A DNA stretch of 64,000 nt from Brevundimonas sp. NIBR10 (GCF_027912515.1 NZ_CP115464.1:2976001-3040000), one strand, 5' to 3'. Counted from the first letter of the stretch, positions 19,326-30,789 are shown. The notes: generated from the letters alone by a model not told the origin. Program-made: numbers and translations.

Positions 19326-20543
19326 TCAAAGCGCCCATTCGAGTTGCAGCCAGACCTTCTGGATATCGACCGAGAAGCCGTCGGTCTGATAGTTCGCGTA
19401 TTTGGCCACGACCCCGAACTTGCCGGGCTTGTAGCCGATCTGGGCATTCCACTCGGTGCCGTAGTCGCGCCCGCCGACGTCGCTGGAGAAGTCGTGATAC
19501 GCGACCAGGGCGTTCAGTCCCGGCAGGGCCGTCACCGACGGGAAACGCCGTCCGACACTGACATAGAGGTCCTGCAACCCCTGTGCGGGGGTGGTCAGAA
19601 AGACGTCTGCCCAGCCGTTGAACTTGTGCAGGGTGGCCAGCGGCGTCTGGAAGCTCCGGCCGCCGTCGGCCCCCAACAGCTCGTACCCGACATTGACCGC
19701 GAACCCCGCCACGGTCGTCCCGAGGTCCAGTGCCAGATAGTCGGCGGCGTAGTTGCCGGGGTTGAATCCCGCGTCCGTCTGACGCGCATAGCTGGCCGCC
19801 ACCGTGATCGGCGCATGACCGGGCAGCGGGATCGCTCCCGTCGCGCGCAGGCCGAAGGTGTCGCTGGCGTTGGCGAACTGGATCGCCTCCTCGAAATCCA
19901 GAAGGTACCCGAACGCTTTCAGGGTCACCGGCCCGGCCACCACGCCCGCGCCCAGGAAGACGAAGTCGCCGTCGAAGCTCTCACGCGGTCCAGCGTCCAC
20001 GCCAAAGATGGTGCGCTGGGCGTTGCTGTAGGCGACATCCAGTTTGACTGGTCCGAGAACACCCTCGGCCCTGACGGCGTCAAAGGTCTGTTCGCTCTGA
20101 CGCCAGCCGACCGACCCCACGAACCTTTGGTCGTCCAGGTTGATCCGCTGGCGCCCGATGGTCACTGTCAGAGGCGAGGTCCTGTACTGGACCTGCAACC
20201 GGTTGAGCTCCAGATTGGCCGGATCGGCGATGACCGCGAACGGCTCGACGCCATTGCCCGCATTGGTGTCATTGTAGTCGTCGCCGAGTGCGACGAGGCC
20301 CTCGCCCTCGGCCAGCACCGACCACGCCCCCTTTCGGACCTCGAACCCGAGCCGCAGCCGGGCCGTGACGGCGTCTGCGTCGGTCAGGGGCGCATCGCGC
20401 TCGACACCCTCGTACCGCACCCGGACCTCTGCGATCGGCTTGATGCCGTCCTTGGGCGGTGCAGGCGGCGCGGTCTGAGCGAGCGCCGGTGTTGACAGAA
20501 CGGCGAGCAAGGCTCCGCCGATGACGAGTTGAAGCGTCTTCAT
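19326..20543 (-). CDS. Alginate-export-type outer-membrane porin of the nitrate locus
   Basis: The 405-aa precursor has a signal peptide (cleavage after TPALAQ, about residue 23) and then a beta-barrel resembling the alginate export family (RVRYEGVERDAPLTDADAVTARLRLGFEVRKGAWSVLAEGEG, TIGRQRINLDDQRFVG). The C-terminus is LEWAL, so the last residue is Leu rather than aromatic. It sits between the nitrate ABC transporter and cysG on the same strand. The likely role is nitrate/nitrite or small-anion passage across the outer membrane; alginate transport is unlikely here. Function is inferred from context. Confidence 0.75.
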   Translation of the reverse strand: MKTLQLVIGGALLAVLSTPALAQTAPPAPPKDGIKPIAEVRVRYEGVERDAPLTDADAVTARLRLGFEVRKGAWSVLAEGEGLVALGDDYNDTNAGNGVEPFAVIADPANLELNRLQVQYRTSPLTVTIGRQRINLDDQRFVGSVGWRQSEQTFDAVRAEGVLGPVKLDVAYSNAQRTIFGVDAGPRESFDGDFVFLGAGVVAGPVTLKAFGYLLDFEEAIQFANASDTFGLRATGAIPLPGHAPITVAASYARQTDAGFNPGNYAADYLALDLGTTVAGFAVNVGYELLGADGGRSFQTPLATLHKFNGWADVFLTTPAQGLQDLYVSVGRRFPSVTALPGLNALVAYHDFSSDVGGRDYGTEWNAQIGYKPGKFGVVAKYANYQTDGFSVDIQKVWLQLEWAL

Positions 20544-20605
20544 GGTATCCCCCCATGGGTGTGAAAATGTGCGGTCAGTCGCCGCTGACCGGGTAGGAAA
20601 CCCGA

Positions 20606-22306
20606 TCAGGCAGCGTCGGCTTGCGCGCCGTGTTCGTAGTCCGCGAGGAACTGAAGCACCTCCTCGCGGTACGCATAGAACTGTGGGTGGCCCAGCAGGG
20701 CCCGCCTGTCGCGCGGACGCGGCAGATCGACCTTCAGCACCTTGCCGATGGTGGCGTTGGGGCCGTTGGTCATCATCACCACCCGATCGGCCAGCAGGAT
20801 GGCCTCGTCGACGTCATGGGTGACCATGACGGTGGTGACCTTGGTGCGGTTCCAGACCTCGACCAGCACGTCCTGGAGATCCCAGCGCGTGAGGCTGTCC
20901 AGCATTCCGAACGGTTCATCCAGAAGCAGCAAACGGGGCGACAGGGCGAAGGCGCGTGCGATGCCGACCCGCTGCCGCATCCCGTTCGACATATCCGCCG
21001 CCATCTTGTTCATGGCGTCGCCCAGGCCCACCCGCTCAAGATAGTAGCTGACGATGTCGGCCCGCTCGGCGCGGGTGGCGTGCGGATAGACCCGCTCGAC
21101 GCCCAGACTGACGTTCTGCCGAGCGGTCAGCCAGGGCATCAGGGATGGCGACTGGAACACCACGGCCTTGTCCGGCCCGGCGATCTCGATTTCGCGGCCG
21201 TTCAGGACGATGCCGCCGTCAGTGATGGGGTTCAGCCCCGCCGCCATGGTCAGGACCGTCGACTTGCCGCAGCCCGAATGGCCGATCAGCGAGATGAACT
21301 CGCCCCGATCCATCAGCAGGTTCACGTCCTGGACCACCGTCAGCGGCCCCTTCTGGGTCGGATAGACTTTGGACAGGTTGTAGAATTCGAGATAGCGCCG
21401 GTTGATCGGGCTCCAGGCCGCGTCCTGATAGGCCTTGGGCGGGGCCAGCAGATCCAGCGGCTCGAGGCTGGGCAGGTCGATCACATTGGACGGTGCCGTT
21501 TCCTTCACCCCGCCCGCCAGCCGACCCAGATAGCCCACGATCTCGTTCCGCAGCGTCTTGTAGGCCTCGTCATGGTTGAGGTCGGTGCGGATGCGGGGCC
21601 GCTCGATGGTGACGTCGAAGATGCGGCCGATATGGGCGTTCGGGGCCGGTGTCAGGATCGCGATCCTGTCGGCCAGCAGCAGGGCCTCGTCCACGTCGTT
21701 GGTGACCAGGAAGATGGTGCGCTTTTCCTGGCCGCGGATGCGTTCGATCTCGTCCTGCAGCTTGGCCCGCGTCAGGGCGTCCAGCGCCGACAGAGGCTCG
21801 TCCAGCAGCAGGATTTCGGGCCTGATCGCCAGGGCGCGCGCCACCGCCACCCGTTGCCGCATCCCGCCGGACAGTTGCGCCGGCTTGCGGTCCAGCGCAT
21901 GGCCGAGACCGACGAGGGTGACGGTGGATCGCACCAGTTCGGCCCGCTCGTCCTTCGTCATCGTCACATGGACGGCATCGACGGCCAGCCGCACATTCTG
22001 TTCGACGGTCAGCCAGGGGAACAGGGAATAGCTCTGGAACACCACGCCCCGATCCGGTCCCGGCCCGGTGCAGAGCTGGCCCTTGATCAGGATCTGGCCC
22101 GCGTCCGGCTGAATCAATCCGGCGATGGCCGAGACCAGGGTGGTCTTGCCGGCGCCCGAGAACCCCAGGACGGCGACGAACTCGCCCTCCTCGACGTCCA
22201 GATCGACGCCCGACAGCACATCGGATCGCTCGCCGGTCGCCCCGACATAGGACTTGGACAGGCCCTTCAGGGACAGGATGGGCCCACCTCCAAACGTCGG
22301 GCTCAT
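20606..22306 (-). CDS. Nitrate ABC transporter, fused tandem ATPase
   Basis: A 566-aa protein with two complete ABC ATPase domains in one chain. Domain 1 (about 1-260): Walker A GFSGAGKTT, signature LSGGMRQRV, Walker B ILLLDEPLSALD. Domain 2 (about 305-560): Walker A GHSGCGKST, signature MSNGMRQRV, Walker B LLLLDEPFGMLD. In cyanobacterial Nrt systems these are separate NrtC and NrtD proteins, and NrtC has a solute-binding tail that is absent here. The start overlaps the nrtB stop (ATGA). It energises nitrate/nitrite uptake with NrtB and NrtA. Confidence 0.92.
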   Translation of the reverse strand: MSPTFGGGPILSLKGLSKSYVGATGERSDVLSGVDLDVEEGEFVAVLGFSGAGKTTLVSAIAGLIQPDAGQILIKGQLCTGPGPDRGVVFQSYSLFPWLTVEQNVRLAVDAVHVTMTKDERAELVRSTVTLVGLGHALDRKPAQLSGGMRQRVAVARALAIRPEILLLDEPLSALDALTRAKLQDEIERIRGQEKRTIFLVTNDVDEALLLADRIAILTPAPNAHIGRIFDVTIERPRIRTDLNHDEAYKTLRNEIVGYLGRLAGGVKETAPSNVIDLPSLEPLDLLAPPKAYQDAAWSPINRRYLEFYNLSKVYPTQKGPLTVVQDVNLLMDRGEFISLIGHSGCGKSTVLTMAAGLNPITDGGIVLNGREIEIAGPDKAVVFQSPSLMPWLTARQNVSLGVERVYPHATRAERADIVSYYLERVGLGDAMNKMAADMSNGMRQRVGIARAFALSPRLLLLDEPFGMLDSLTRWDLQDVLVEVWNRTKVTTVMVTHDVDEAILLADRVVMMTNGPNATIGKVLKVDLPRPRDRRALLGHPQFYAYREEVLQFLADYEHGAQADAA

Positions 22307-23406
22307 GTCTCGTGGTTCCGCGACGCCAGCGACTGCAGCGCCATCATCAGCCGGTCCAGCAGAAAGCCGATCACGCCGATGACGATGACCGCGAACATGA
22401 TCCGCGCCAGCGATTGCTCGCTACCGTTCTGGAACTCGTCCCAGACGAACTTTCCGAGGCCGGGGTTCTGAGCCAGCATCTCGGCGGCGATCAGCACCAT
22501 CCAGCCCACACCCAGCGACAGCCGCATACCGGTGAAGATGTAAGGCAGGGCCGACGGCAGGATCAGCCGCCGCAGCCGCGCGAACGGGCTGAGCCGCAGC
22601 ACCCGACCGACGTTCAACAGATCCTTGTCGATCGAGGCCGCGCCAACCGCCGTATTGATCAGGGTCGGCCACAGCGAACACAGCATCACCACCACGGCCG
22701 AGATGACGAAGCTCTTGGGCAGGGTCGGATCGGGATCGGTCATGGTCGCCGACACCACCATGGTCACGATCGGCAGCCAGGCCAGCGGACTGATCGGCTT
22801 GAAGATCTGCACCAGCGGATTGAAGGCCGCGTTGAATCCCCTGGACAGGCCGCAAACCAGCCCCAGCGGCACCGCAACCAGCGACGCCAGCCCGAACCCG
22901 AAGGCCACGGTGAACAGTGAGGTGAAGATCTGATCGATGAAGCTGGGCGAACCGGAATAGCGGAAATCCTGCGCCTCTGCCCCGCGCCCGGCGGCTTCCA
23001 GTGCGGCGTTGCGGGCCGACTGGGCCTCATAGAAGGCCGACTTCTCGGCCTGACCCGCCTGCCATTCCTCGACCAGGGACACCCCTTGAGTGGCCACCGC
23101 GACCGGCCCGGGTAGCGCGCCCAGCGAGGTCTTCACCATCGGCGCGGTCAGGGCCCACAGCAGGATGAAGACCACGATCCCGACCAGCGGCAGGATCACC
23201 GTCCTGGCCTTCGGCCCGACCGCCGCGAAGCCGGCGACCAGTCCGATGCCGCCCGAAGGCTTGCCGTCGGACGCCCCACCGGCCGCCTCGCCCCCCGACG
23301 GCCGCGACGACGGCGCCGTCAGGGGGGGCGCTCCGGACAGAACCGTCGGCATGGGACGTTTGATCATCCTCTGGACCGATCCGTCTGCGGACTTGAGCTC
23401 ACTCAT
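22303..23406 (-). CDS. nrtB: Nitrate ABC transporter permease
   Basis: The 367-aa inner-membrane permease has a Pro/Gly/Ala-rich N-terminal tail (about 1-65), a first membrane segment, and after a hydrophilic region the BPD-type permease core. The core includes the EAA-like loop around AASIDKDLLNVGRVLRLSPFARLRRLILPSALPYIFTGMRLSLGVGWMVLIAAEML. Two ATGs are possible (23412 and 23406); I prefer 23406 because GGGGAG lies 6 bases upstream. It follows nrtA by about 28 bases and overlaps the ATPase gene by 4. Confidence 0.92.
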   Translation of the reverse strand: MSELKSADGSVQRMIKRPMPTVLSGAPPLTAPSSRPSGGEAAGGASDGKPSGGIGLVAGFAAVGPKARTVILPLVGIVVFILLWALTAPMVKTSLGALPGPVAVATQGVSLVEEWQAGQAEKSAFYEAQSARNAALEAAGRGAEAQDFRYSGSPSFIDQIFTSLFTVAFGFGLASLVAVPLGLVCGLSRGFNAAFNPLVQIFKPISPLAWLPIVTMVVSATMTDPDPTLPKSFVISAVVVMLCSLWPTLINTAVGAASIDKDLLNVGRVLRLSPFARLRRLILPSALPYIFTGMRLSLGVGWMVLIAAEMLAQNPGLGKFVWDEFQNGSEQSLARIMFAVIVIGVIGFLLDRLMMALQSLASRNHET

Positions 23407-23434
23407 GGTCATCTCCCCTACTCCCGCACGTCGA

Positions 23435-24853
23435 TCAGGCGGCCGACGCGCCGGCGGCGGTAACCGTCTGGCCTGTCTTCAGGCCGATCGCGAACCGGGC
23501 CAGATAGGCGTTGGGGGCCCGGCCATCGTAGGCGACGCCGTCGATGAAGCCCGTCTGCACGCCCTTGAACCCGTCGGTCGTCGGCACCGAGGCCGCCGGG
23601 ATGATGCCCTGAGCCACCAGCGAAGACGCCGCTGCGGTGTAGAGATCGGCCCGGTACACGGCTTTGGCGGTGTCGATATACCACTGATCCGGATGATCCT
23701 CCGCGATCTGGCCCCACCGGCGCATCTGGGTCAGGTACCAGACGGCGTCCGAGGCATAGGGATAGCCGGCGAAATCATCGAAGAAGATGTTGAACTCCGG
23801 CGCGGGCCGGGTGTCGCCGGGCGCATAGGTGAACTGGCCGGTCATCGAGGCCGCGATCACATCGGCGTCGGCCCCGACGTAGTTGGGCCGGGCCAGGATC
23901 TGCACCGCCTCGGCCCGGTTGGAACCGGCCCCGGCGTCGAGCCACTGCTGGGCCTTGATGATCGCGCGGATCAGGGCATTGGTCGTCGCTGGATACTGGG
24001 CCGCGAAGGCCTTGGTCATGCCCAGGACCTTCTCCGGATTGCGCGCCCAGATGTCGTGGTCGGTGATGATCGGGACGCCGATCTTCTTCTTGACCGCCGC
24101 CTGGTTCCACGGCTCGCCGACGCAATAGCCCTCGATGGTGCCGGCCTCCAGCGTGGCGGGCATCTGGGGCGGTGGCGTCACCGACAGCTGGATATCGGCA
24201 CCGGTCGTGCCGGCGACATCCCCCGGCAGATAGAAGCCCGGATGGATCCCGCCCGCCGCCAGCCAGTAGCGCAGCTCGTAATTATGGGTCGAGACCGGGA
24301 AGACCATGCCGAACTTCAGAGGCTTGCCCTCGGACCTGAACCGATCGACGACGGGCCGCAGCGCCGAGGCAGAGATCGGATGCGTCGGCTTGCCGTCGGC
24401 ACCCTTGGGCAGGGCCGGTTCGATCTGGCTCCAGATGCGGTTGGAGACCGTGATCGCGTTGCCGTTCAGGTCGAGGCTCAGCGGCGCGATCAGCTCGGCC
24501 TTGGTGCCCAGACCGATGGTGGCGGCGATCGGCTGGCCCGCCAGCATATGGGCCGCGTCCAGCTGACCGCCGATGACGCCGTCCAGCAGCACCTTCCAGT
24601 TGGCCTGTGGCTCCAGGGCGACGTTCAGGCCTTCCTCGGCGAAGAACCCCTTCTCCTTGGCAATGGCCAGGGGGGCCATGTCGGTCAGTTTGATGAAGCC
24701 CAGCTTGAGGCTGGCCTTCTCGACCGCACCGAGCGACGCGGGCGCCGCGCCGGGAGCCGCCCGCTTGTCACCGCAGCCGGCCAGCAGGGCCGTCGCGCCC
24801 GAGGCGAGCAGCAGCGAGCCTCCGGCCATCAGAAACTTGCGCTTGTCGATCAT
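23435..24853 (-). CDS. nrtA: Nitrate-binding lipoprotein of the ABC transporter
   Basis: The 472-aa solute-binding component. The N-terminus is a lipoprotein signal ([27 protein letters not shown]), with Cys27 as lipidation site. The NrtA/ThiY-like binding fold follows ([90 protein letters not shown]). It is paralogous to the cytosolic sensor NasS. ATG 24853 is favoured over 24859 because GGGG is then 6 bases upstream. It is the first gene of the nitrate uptake operon and is preceded by an attenuator leader. Confidence 0.93.
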   Translation of the reverse strand: MIDKRKFLMAGGSLLLASGATALLAGCGDKRAAPGAAPASLGAVEKASLKLGFIKLTDMAPLAIAKEKGFFAEEGLNVALEPQANWKVLLDGVIGGQLDAAHMLAGQPIAATIGLGTKAELIAPLSLDLNGNAITVSNRIWSQIEPALPKGADGKPTHPISASALRPVVDRFRSEGKPLKFGMVFPVSTHNYELRYWLAAGGIHPGFYLPGDVAGTTGADIQLSVTPPPQMPATLEAGTIEGYCVGEPWNQAAVKKKIGVPIITDHDIWARNPEKVLGMTKAFAAQYPATTNALIRAIIKAQQWLDAGAGSNRAEAVQILARPNYVGADADVIAASMTGQFTYAPGDTRPAPEFNIFFDDFAGYPYASDAVWYLTQMRRWGQIAEDHPDQWYIDTAKAVYRADLYTAAASSLVAQGIIPAASVPTTDGFKGVQTGFIDGVAYDGRAPNAYLARFAIGLKTGQTVTAAGASAA

Positions 24854-24908
24854 CGTCATCCCCAGTGTTTCAAAGTCGGTCGCAAAACGGGGCAGATTGC
24901 GAACGCAG

Positions 24909-24951
24909 AAAAACCGCCTCGGCGCGGCTCGTGTCAGAGCGCCCCGGGCGG
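24909..24951 (-). terminator. Attenuator terminator in the nrtA leader
   Basis: On the minus strand CCGCC (24951-24947) pairs with GGCGG (24918-24914), with an inner GGCGC/GCGCC stem (24943-24939 with 24925-24921), followed by TTTTT (24913-24909). It lies 56 bases upstream of the nrtA start and is oriented to stop nrtA transcription, so it acts as a leader attenuator rather than an end-of-gene terminator. Confidence 0.8.
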
Positions 24952-25004
24952 CTTCATTGCCGAAATCTGCTGAAGGACGGAGGCGTCTCCCATCGTTGGG
25001 GACG
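24949..25004 (-). promoter_or_regulatory. ANTAR (NasT) target hairpins in the nrtA leader
   Basis: Two minus-strand hairpins carry A1/G4 hexaloops. The first is CGTC-CCC-AACGAT-GGG-(A)-GACG (25004-24984, one bulged A). The second is CGGC-AATGAA-GCCG (24962-24949), 21 bases later. The 3' arm of the second overlaps the 5' arm of the leader terminator, so they are mutually exclusive, just as in the nirB leader. NasT binding would favour readthrough into nrtA. The same 311-bp interval must also hold the gabD promoter on the other strand; I see no clear promoter hexamers there. Confidence 0.68.
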
Positions 25005-25170
25005 AACCGTTACGCGCCACGCTCAACCGCGCGACGGCCTATTGGTTACATGGAATGTTGCGACGCACAAGTGGCACGTTGAAACTTGGCGATTTCGGCG
25101 AAACCCACGACCCGGTTGCCTTCCTCCACGTCAGGCGTTGAAACATGTATCGATACCCAGAGGAGTTCCC

Positions 25171-26601
25171 ATGACCCAGCTGAAGCGCGAAGCCTGTTTG
25201 ATCGACGGCCAATGGGTCACCGGTGATCGCTGGATCGACGTCGATGATCCCGCGACCGGTCAGATCATCGGGCGGGTGCCGTCGCTGGGGGCGACGGAGA
25301 CGCAGCGCGCGATCGCGGTGGCCGAGCGGGCGATGAAGGGCTGGGCGGCGCGGACCGCCAAGGACCGGGCCATCGTCCTGCGCCGCTATTTCGATCTGAT
25401 GATGAAGCATCAGGACGCCCTGGCCGCCATCCTGACCGAGGAACAGGGCAAGCCCCTGGCCGAGGCCAAGGGCGAGATCGCCTATGCGGCATCCTTTATC
25501 GAGTGGTTCGCCGAGGAGGCCAAACGGGTCTATGGCGACGTCATCCCGGGCCATGCGCGCGACAAGCGGATCATCGTGCTGAAACAGCCGATCGGAGTAG
25601 TGGCGGCGATCACGCCGTGGAACTTCCCCGCCGCCATGATCACGCGCAAGATCGGGCCTGCCCTGGCCGCCGGCTGCGGCGTGGTGGTCAAGCCGGCCAG
25701 CCAGACCCCGTTCACGGCCCTGGCACTGGGTGTGCTGGCCCAGGAAGCGGGATTGCCGGACGGGCTGCTGAACATCGTCACCGGCGGATCGACCGAGATC
25801 GGCGGGGTGCTGACCGCCGGTCCGGTGGTGCGCAAACTGTCCTTCACCGGCTCGACCGAGGTCGGGGCCAAGCTCTATGCCCAGTCCGCCCCGACCATCA
25901 AGAAGCTGAGCCTGGAGCTCGGCGGCAACGCCCCCTTCATCGTCTTCGACGACGCCGATCTGGATGCGGCGGTCGCCGGGGCGATCCAGTCCAAGTTCCG
26001 GAACGCCGGTCAGACCTGCGTCTGCGCCAACCGCATCTATGTCCAGGACGCCGTCCACGACGTCTACGTCGAGAAGCTGGCCCGCGCGACCGAGGCGCTC
26101 AAGGTCGGGCCCGGCGACCAGAAGGGCGTCGAGATCGGCCCCGTCATCGACGACAAGGCCGTGTCCAAGGTCGAGGCCCATATCGCGGATGCGGTGTCGA
26201 AGGGTGCCACCGTCGTCACCGGCGGCGAGCGCTCGCCGCTGGGCGGCCGGTTCTTCATCCCGACGGTGCTGTCGGGCGTCACGTCGGACATGATCGTCAC
26301 CGACGAGGAGACCTTCGGCCCCCTCGCCCCGGTGATCCGCTTCAGCGACGAGGCCGACGCGATCGCCCAGGCCAACGACACGCCCTTCGGCCTGGCTGCC
26401 TATTTCTATGCCCGCGATCTGGGTCGCATCTTCCGCGTCGGAGAGGCGATCGAGGCCGGTATCGTGGGGGTCAACACCGGCATCATCTCCACAGAGGTCG
26501 CGCCCTTCGGTGGGGTCAAGGCCTCCGGCCTGGGCCGCGAGGGGTCCAAATACGGAATCGAGGACTATCTGGAGATCAAATACCTCTGCCTGTCCCTGTG
26601 A
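25171..26601 (+). CDS. gabD: Succinate-semialdehyde dehydrogenase (NADP+)
   Basis: The 476-aa aldehyde dehydrogenase shows the catalytic Glu in LELGGNAPFIVFDDADLD and the catalytic Cys in NAGQTCVCANRIYV. Other landmarks are ITPWNFPAAMITRK and SFTGSTEVGAKLY for cofactor binding and the C-terminal GLGREGSKYGIEDYLEIKYLCL typical of GabD. It oxidises succinate semialdehyde to succinate. The start at 25171 has GAGGAG 6 bases upstream. No gabT or GABA gene is adjacent. It is divergent from nrtA. Confidence 0.93.
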   Translation: MTQLKREACLIDGQWVTGDRWIDVDDPATGQIIGRVPSLGATETQRAIAVAERAMKGWAARTAKDRAIVLRRYFDLMMKHQDALAAILTEEQGKPLAEAKGEIAYAASFIEWFAEEAKRVYGDVIPGHARDKRIIVLKQPIGVVAAITPWNFPAAMITRKIGPALAAGCGVVVKPASQTPFTALALGVLAQEAGLPDGLLNIVTGGSTEIGGVLTAGPVVRKLSFTGSTEVGAKLYAQSAPTIKKLSLELGGNAPFIVFDDADLDAAVAGAIQSKFRNAGQTCVCANRIYVQDAVHDVYVEKLARATEALKVGPGDQKGVEIGPVIDDKAVSKVEAHIADAVSKGATVVTGGERSPLGGRFFIPTVLSGVTSDMIVTDEETFGPLAPVIRFSDEADAIAQANDTPFGLAAYFYARDLGRIFRVGEAIEAGIVGVNTGIISTEVAPFGGVKASGLGREGSKYGIEDYLEIKYLCLSL

Positions 26602-26737
26602 CATTCACGCGAAAATTGCTGCACTGCACACTCCCGGGCTTTCCGAAAGCGTCGATCTGGGGCAGTAGCAGCGCGTCGCGTGCGGGCGGCCGGGCGCGCC
26701 AAAGGGGGACGCCCGTTCAGAACAAAAGAGAATTTCG

Positions 26738-27274
26738 ATGAACCTGGACGCACTTTCCATCGGCAAGCACGCACCCGACGACGTCAATGTCGTGATCGAG
26801 GTGCCGATCGGCGGCGAGCCGATCAAGTACGAGATGGACAAGGCCTCGGGTGCCCTGGTGGTCGACCGGTTCCTCTATACCTCGATGCGCTATCCGGGAA
26901 ACTACGGCTTCATTCCTCACACCCTGTCGGGCGACGGCGACCCCTGCGACGTGATCGTGGCCAATACTCGCGCCCTGATGCCGGGTTCGGTCATCAGCTG
27001 CCGCGTCATCGGCGTGCTGCTGATGGAGGACGAGGCCGGTCAGGACGAGAAGCTGCTGGCCGTGCCGTCGTCATGGCTGACCGCCCGCTATGACAGCGTG
27101 AAGAACTACACCGACATGCCCGAGATCACCCTCAAGCAGATCGAGCATTTCTTCGCCCACTACAAGGATCTGGAAGGCACCAAATGGGTCAAGGTGCTGG
27201 GCTGGGACGACGCCGACAAGGCCCGCAGCCTGATCGTCGAGGGCATCGAACGCGCCAGGGCCGAAAAGGCTTGA
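26738..27274 (+). CDS. ppa: Inorganic pyrophosphatase (family I)
   Basis: The 178-aa cytoplasmic enzyme hydrolyses pyrophosphate to phosphate. Typical elements are [46 protein letters not shown] and the metal-binding signature [10 protein letters not shown], plus KNYTDMPE. Length is normal for the family. AAAGAGAA precedes the ATG. It stands alone between gabD and an uncharacterised gene. Confidence 0.96.
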   Translation: MNLDALSIGKHAPDDVNVVIEVPIGGEPIKYEMDKASGALVVDRFLYTSMRYPGNYGFIPHTLSGDGDPCDVIVANTRALMPGSVISCRVIGVLLMEDEAGQDEKLLAVPSSWLTARYDSVKNYTDMPEITLKQIEHFFAHYKDLEGTKWVKVLGWDDADKARSLIVEGIERARAEKA

Positions 27275-27347
27275 TGCTCTGACGGGGCGGCGATCTCCCG
27301 TCGCCCGCAAGCGTTGCAATAGGTCACCGACCGGCGTCATATGACGC

Positions 27348-27950
27348 ATGACCGACACCCCGCCCCTGCCCGATCCGGACGTCTCCGACAGCCAGGGCAA
27401 GTCGTCACGAACCCAACGGGTCTCCGTCGAAGGCACGATCGCCACCGTCTCGGCCATCTCGGCCATGATCGTCGCGGTCGCCTCGATGTTCACGGCGGTC
27501 CAGGCTCTGGACGTGTCGCAGGCGGCTGCCCGCCAGAAGATCTTCGAAAGCCAGCTCGGCGTCTGCATGGCGCTGGGCGACCTGACCTCGCGGGCGGTGA
27601 CGGCCAACGAGAAGAACGGCGACTTCCGCGCTGGGCCACTGGATCCCGATCAGGTCACGGACCTGTCAAAGGCCATCGAGGCCCAGAGCGAGATCCTGCG
27701 GCTGATGCACTCTCAGTATCTGCAGATGACCATGCTGCTGCCCGAGGACGTCTCGGCCAAGGCCTTCGCGGCCCTCACCAAACACACCGACCTCTACAAC
27801 GTCATGGTCGAGGCCTATGACGCCGACGCCATGTCGCCTGAGAACGAGGCAAGGCTGGTCCAGCTGGCCGATCAGGACCAGGACCTGATGAACGAGGCCT
27901 CGGCCGCCTGCTCGACCTATGTGGCGGACAAGGCGGGGATCAGGGAGTAG
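27348..27950 (+). CDS. Uncharacterised single-pass membrane protein
   Basis: A 200-aa protein not assigned to a family. A polar N-terminus (about 1-27) is followed by one hydrophobic segment (about 29-53, EGTIATVSAISAMIVAVASMFTAVQAL). The rest is a mostly helical, acidic domain with two Cys (LGVCMAL and AACSTYV). The N-in orientation is a guess. Its 3' end overlaps the convergent gene at 27940 by 11 bases. Confidence 0.65.
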   Translation: MTDTPPLPDPDVSDSQGKSSRTQRVSVEGTIATVSAISAMIVAVASMFTAVQALDVSQAAARQKIFESQLGVCMALGDLTSRAVTANEKNGDFRAGPLDPDQVTDLSKAIEAQSEILRLMHSQYLQMTMLLPEDVSAKAFAALTKHTDLYNVMVEAYDADAMSPENEARLVQLADQDQDLMNEASAACSTYVADKAGIRE

Positions 27951-28917
27951 CCTCGTTGAGTTCAGTGGGTCGCGCCCGCAAGGCCCGCTCCATTTGCGCA
28001 GCGACCTCTCCGACCCGACCGCGCGCAGAGATGTTCATCTGTCGTGCCTCGTATAGGCCCCTGAGATAGGCCCAGTCGAAATCTGTAAGCCCCGATGGCA
28101 AGGCTTCATCGGTCCGGAACAGGTTCAGGATCGACTGGAAATGGCTCATGTCCACGTCAGGGTCGATCTGGGCGAGGCCGACCATGGCGGTGTAGTCCGC
28201 CACCTGATCAAAGGGTGCCTGGCCCAGTCTGCTGATATCGACGATGATCAGGACTTGCTGAAGCTCGTCCTTGATCTCGTTGTTGATCCGCGAGGGCATC
28301 ACCGTTATCCCATAGGAACCCAGATCGGACGGCCGGCTGATCGGGCCACCGGCAAAGGGCTGCTGACCCGGCAGGCGCACAGCGGCCAAACCGGTGTCCT
28401 CGTTCACCGGGAGACTGACGTGCCACCAACGGACGGGCCGATCTGAGGTCTGGAACGCCTCCAGGGCTTCTCGTCCCAGCGAGGCTCCTCCGGTGCGAAC
28501 CATGAATTCGCGCGGACGTGTCCGCACCAGTTCCGACGCCAAGGCCGCGCCGTCTGACGTCGCCATCACGACCAGATTGGGCTTGCAGCCAGGGCCTCCG
28601 ATCCGCAGGCCCAGCTCGGCACCAATGTCGGATATGCGATCTGCCATGAACTGGGCAGCCTCGGTCTGGAGATTGACCACGCCAACGCAGAGATCACCAT
28701 CCCATCGGGCCGGACCGCGGTTTGGTGCCGGAGCCGCCACGGTCCCGACGAACCTCTGGACTTCGGACCGGATTGGCGCGCCATCGACAATGACATCCTC
28801 AACCTGCGTGACCTCGTCGGCTGGCATAGTCTGGGCATGGGCAAGCGCTGTCGACATCAGCAGTGCGACCGACAGGACCGCCGTTAGGCCGTGCCAAACT
28901 CTCAGAGCAGTCTTCAT
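27940..28917 (-). CDS. Uncharacterised secreted protein
   Basis: A 325-aa protein with a signal peptide (about residues 1-29, cleavage after ALAHA). The mature part contains WDGDLCVGVVNLQTEAAQFMADRISDIGAELGLRIGGPGCKPNLVVMATSDG, with two Cys likely to form a disulfide, and a C-terminal helical stretch (ILNLFRTDEALPSGLTDFDWAYLRGLYEARQMNISARGRVGEVAAQMERAL). It resembles secreted proteins of unknown function that I associate with Caulobacterales and Sphingomonadales. No catalytic motif is visible. The start at 28917 is followed directly by a normal signal sequence. Confidence 0.75.
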   Translation of the reverse strand: MKTALRVWHGLTAVLSVALLMSTALAHAQTMPADEVTQVEDVIVDGAPIRSEVQRFVGTVAAPAPNRGPARWDGDLCVGVVNLQTEAAQFMADRISDIGAELGLRIGGPGCKPNLVVMATSDGAALASELVRTRPREFMVRTGGASLGREALEAFQTSDRPVRWWHVSLPVNEDTGLAAVRLPGQQPFAGGPISRPSDLGSYGITVMPSRINNEIKDELQQVLIIVDISRLGQAPFDQVADYTAMVGLAQIDPDVDMSHFQSILNLFRTDEALPSGLTDFDWAYLRGLYEARQMNISARGRVGEVAAQMERALRARPTELNEATP

Positions 28918-28988
28918 CTCACGTCCCTCCGCTCCAAACCTGCGTGACAGGCGTCAGGTTGACAACCGCTGGTCGTCGGAGCGGCGAC

Positions 28989-30644
<1,656 letters not shown>

Positions 30645-30707
30645 TCACCTTAGCGGGTGATTCGGGGGTGCGCCGGGGCGAACGGCGAATCCCCTGTTGA
30701 AAACCGA

Positions 30708-30740
30708 AACGAGCGCGGCCCGGTCCGGGGCGCGCTCGTT
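30708..30740 (-). terminator. Intrinsic terminator after secG
   Basis: On the minus strand AACGAGCGCG and CGCGCTCGTT (30740-30731 and 30717-30708) form a 10-bp stem around a GC-rich loop (CCCGGACCGGGCC type). It is followed by TCGGTTTTC. It lies 49 bases beyond the secG stop and upstream of pyrG. Confidence 0.75.
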
Positions 30741-30789
30741 GAAGGCGGGTGTGGCGGGAGCGGCGGCGGGGTGGCCCGCCGTCGTCACC

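Noticed and set aside
25072-25090. TGGCAC resembling the -24 element of a sigma-54 promoter near gabD
   Set aside because: The GG is followed after 10 bases by CT, not GC, so the -12 element is missing.
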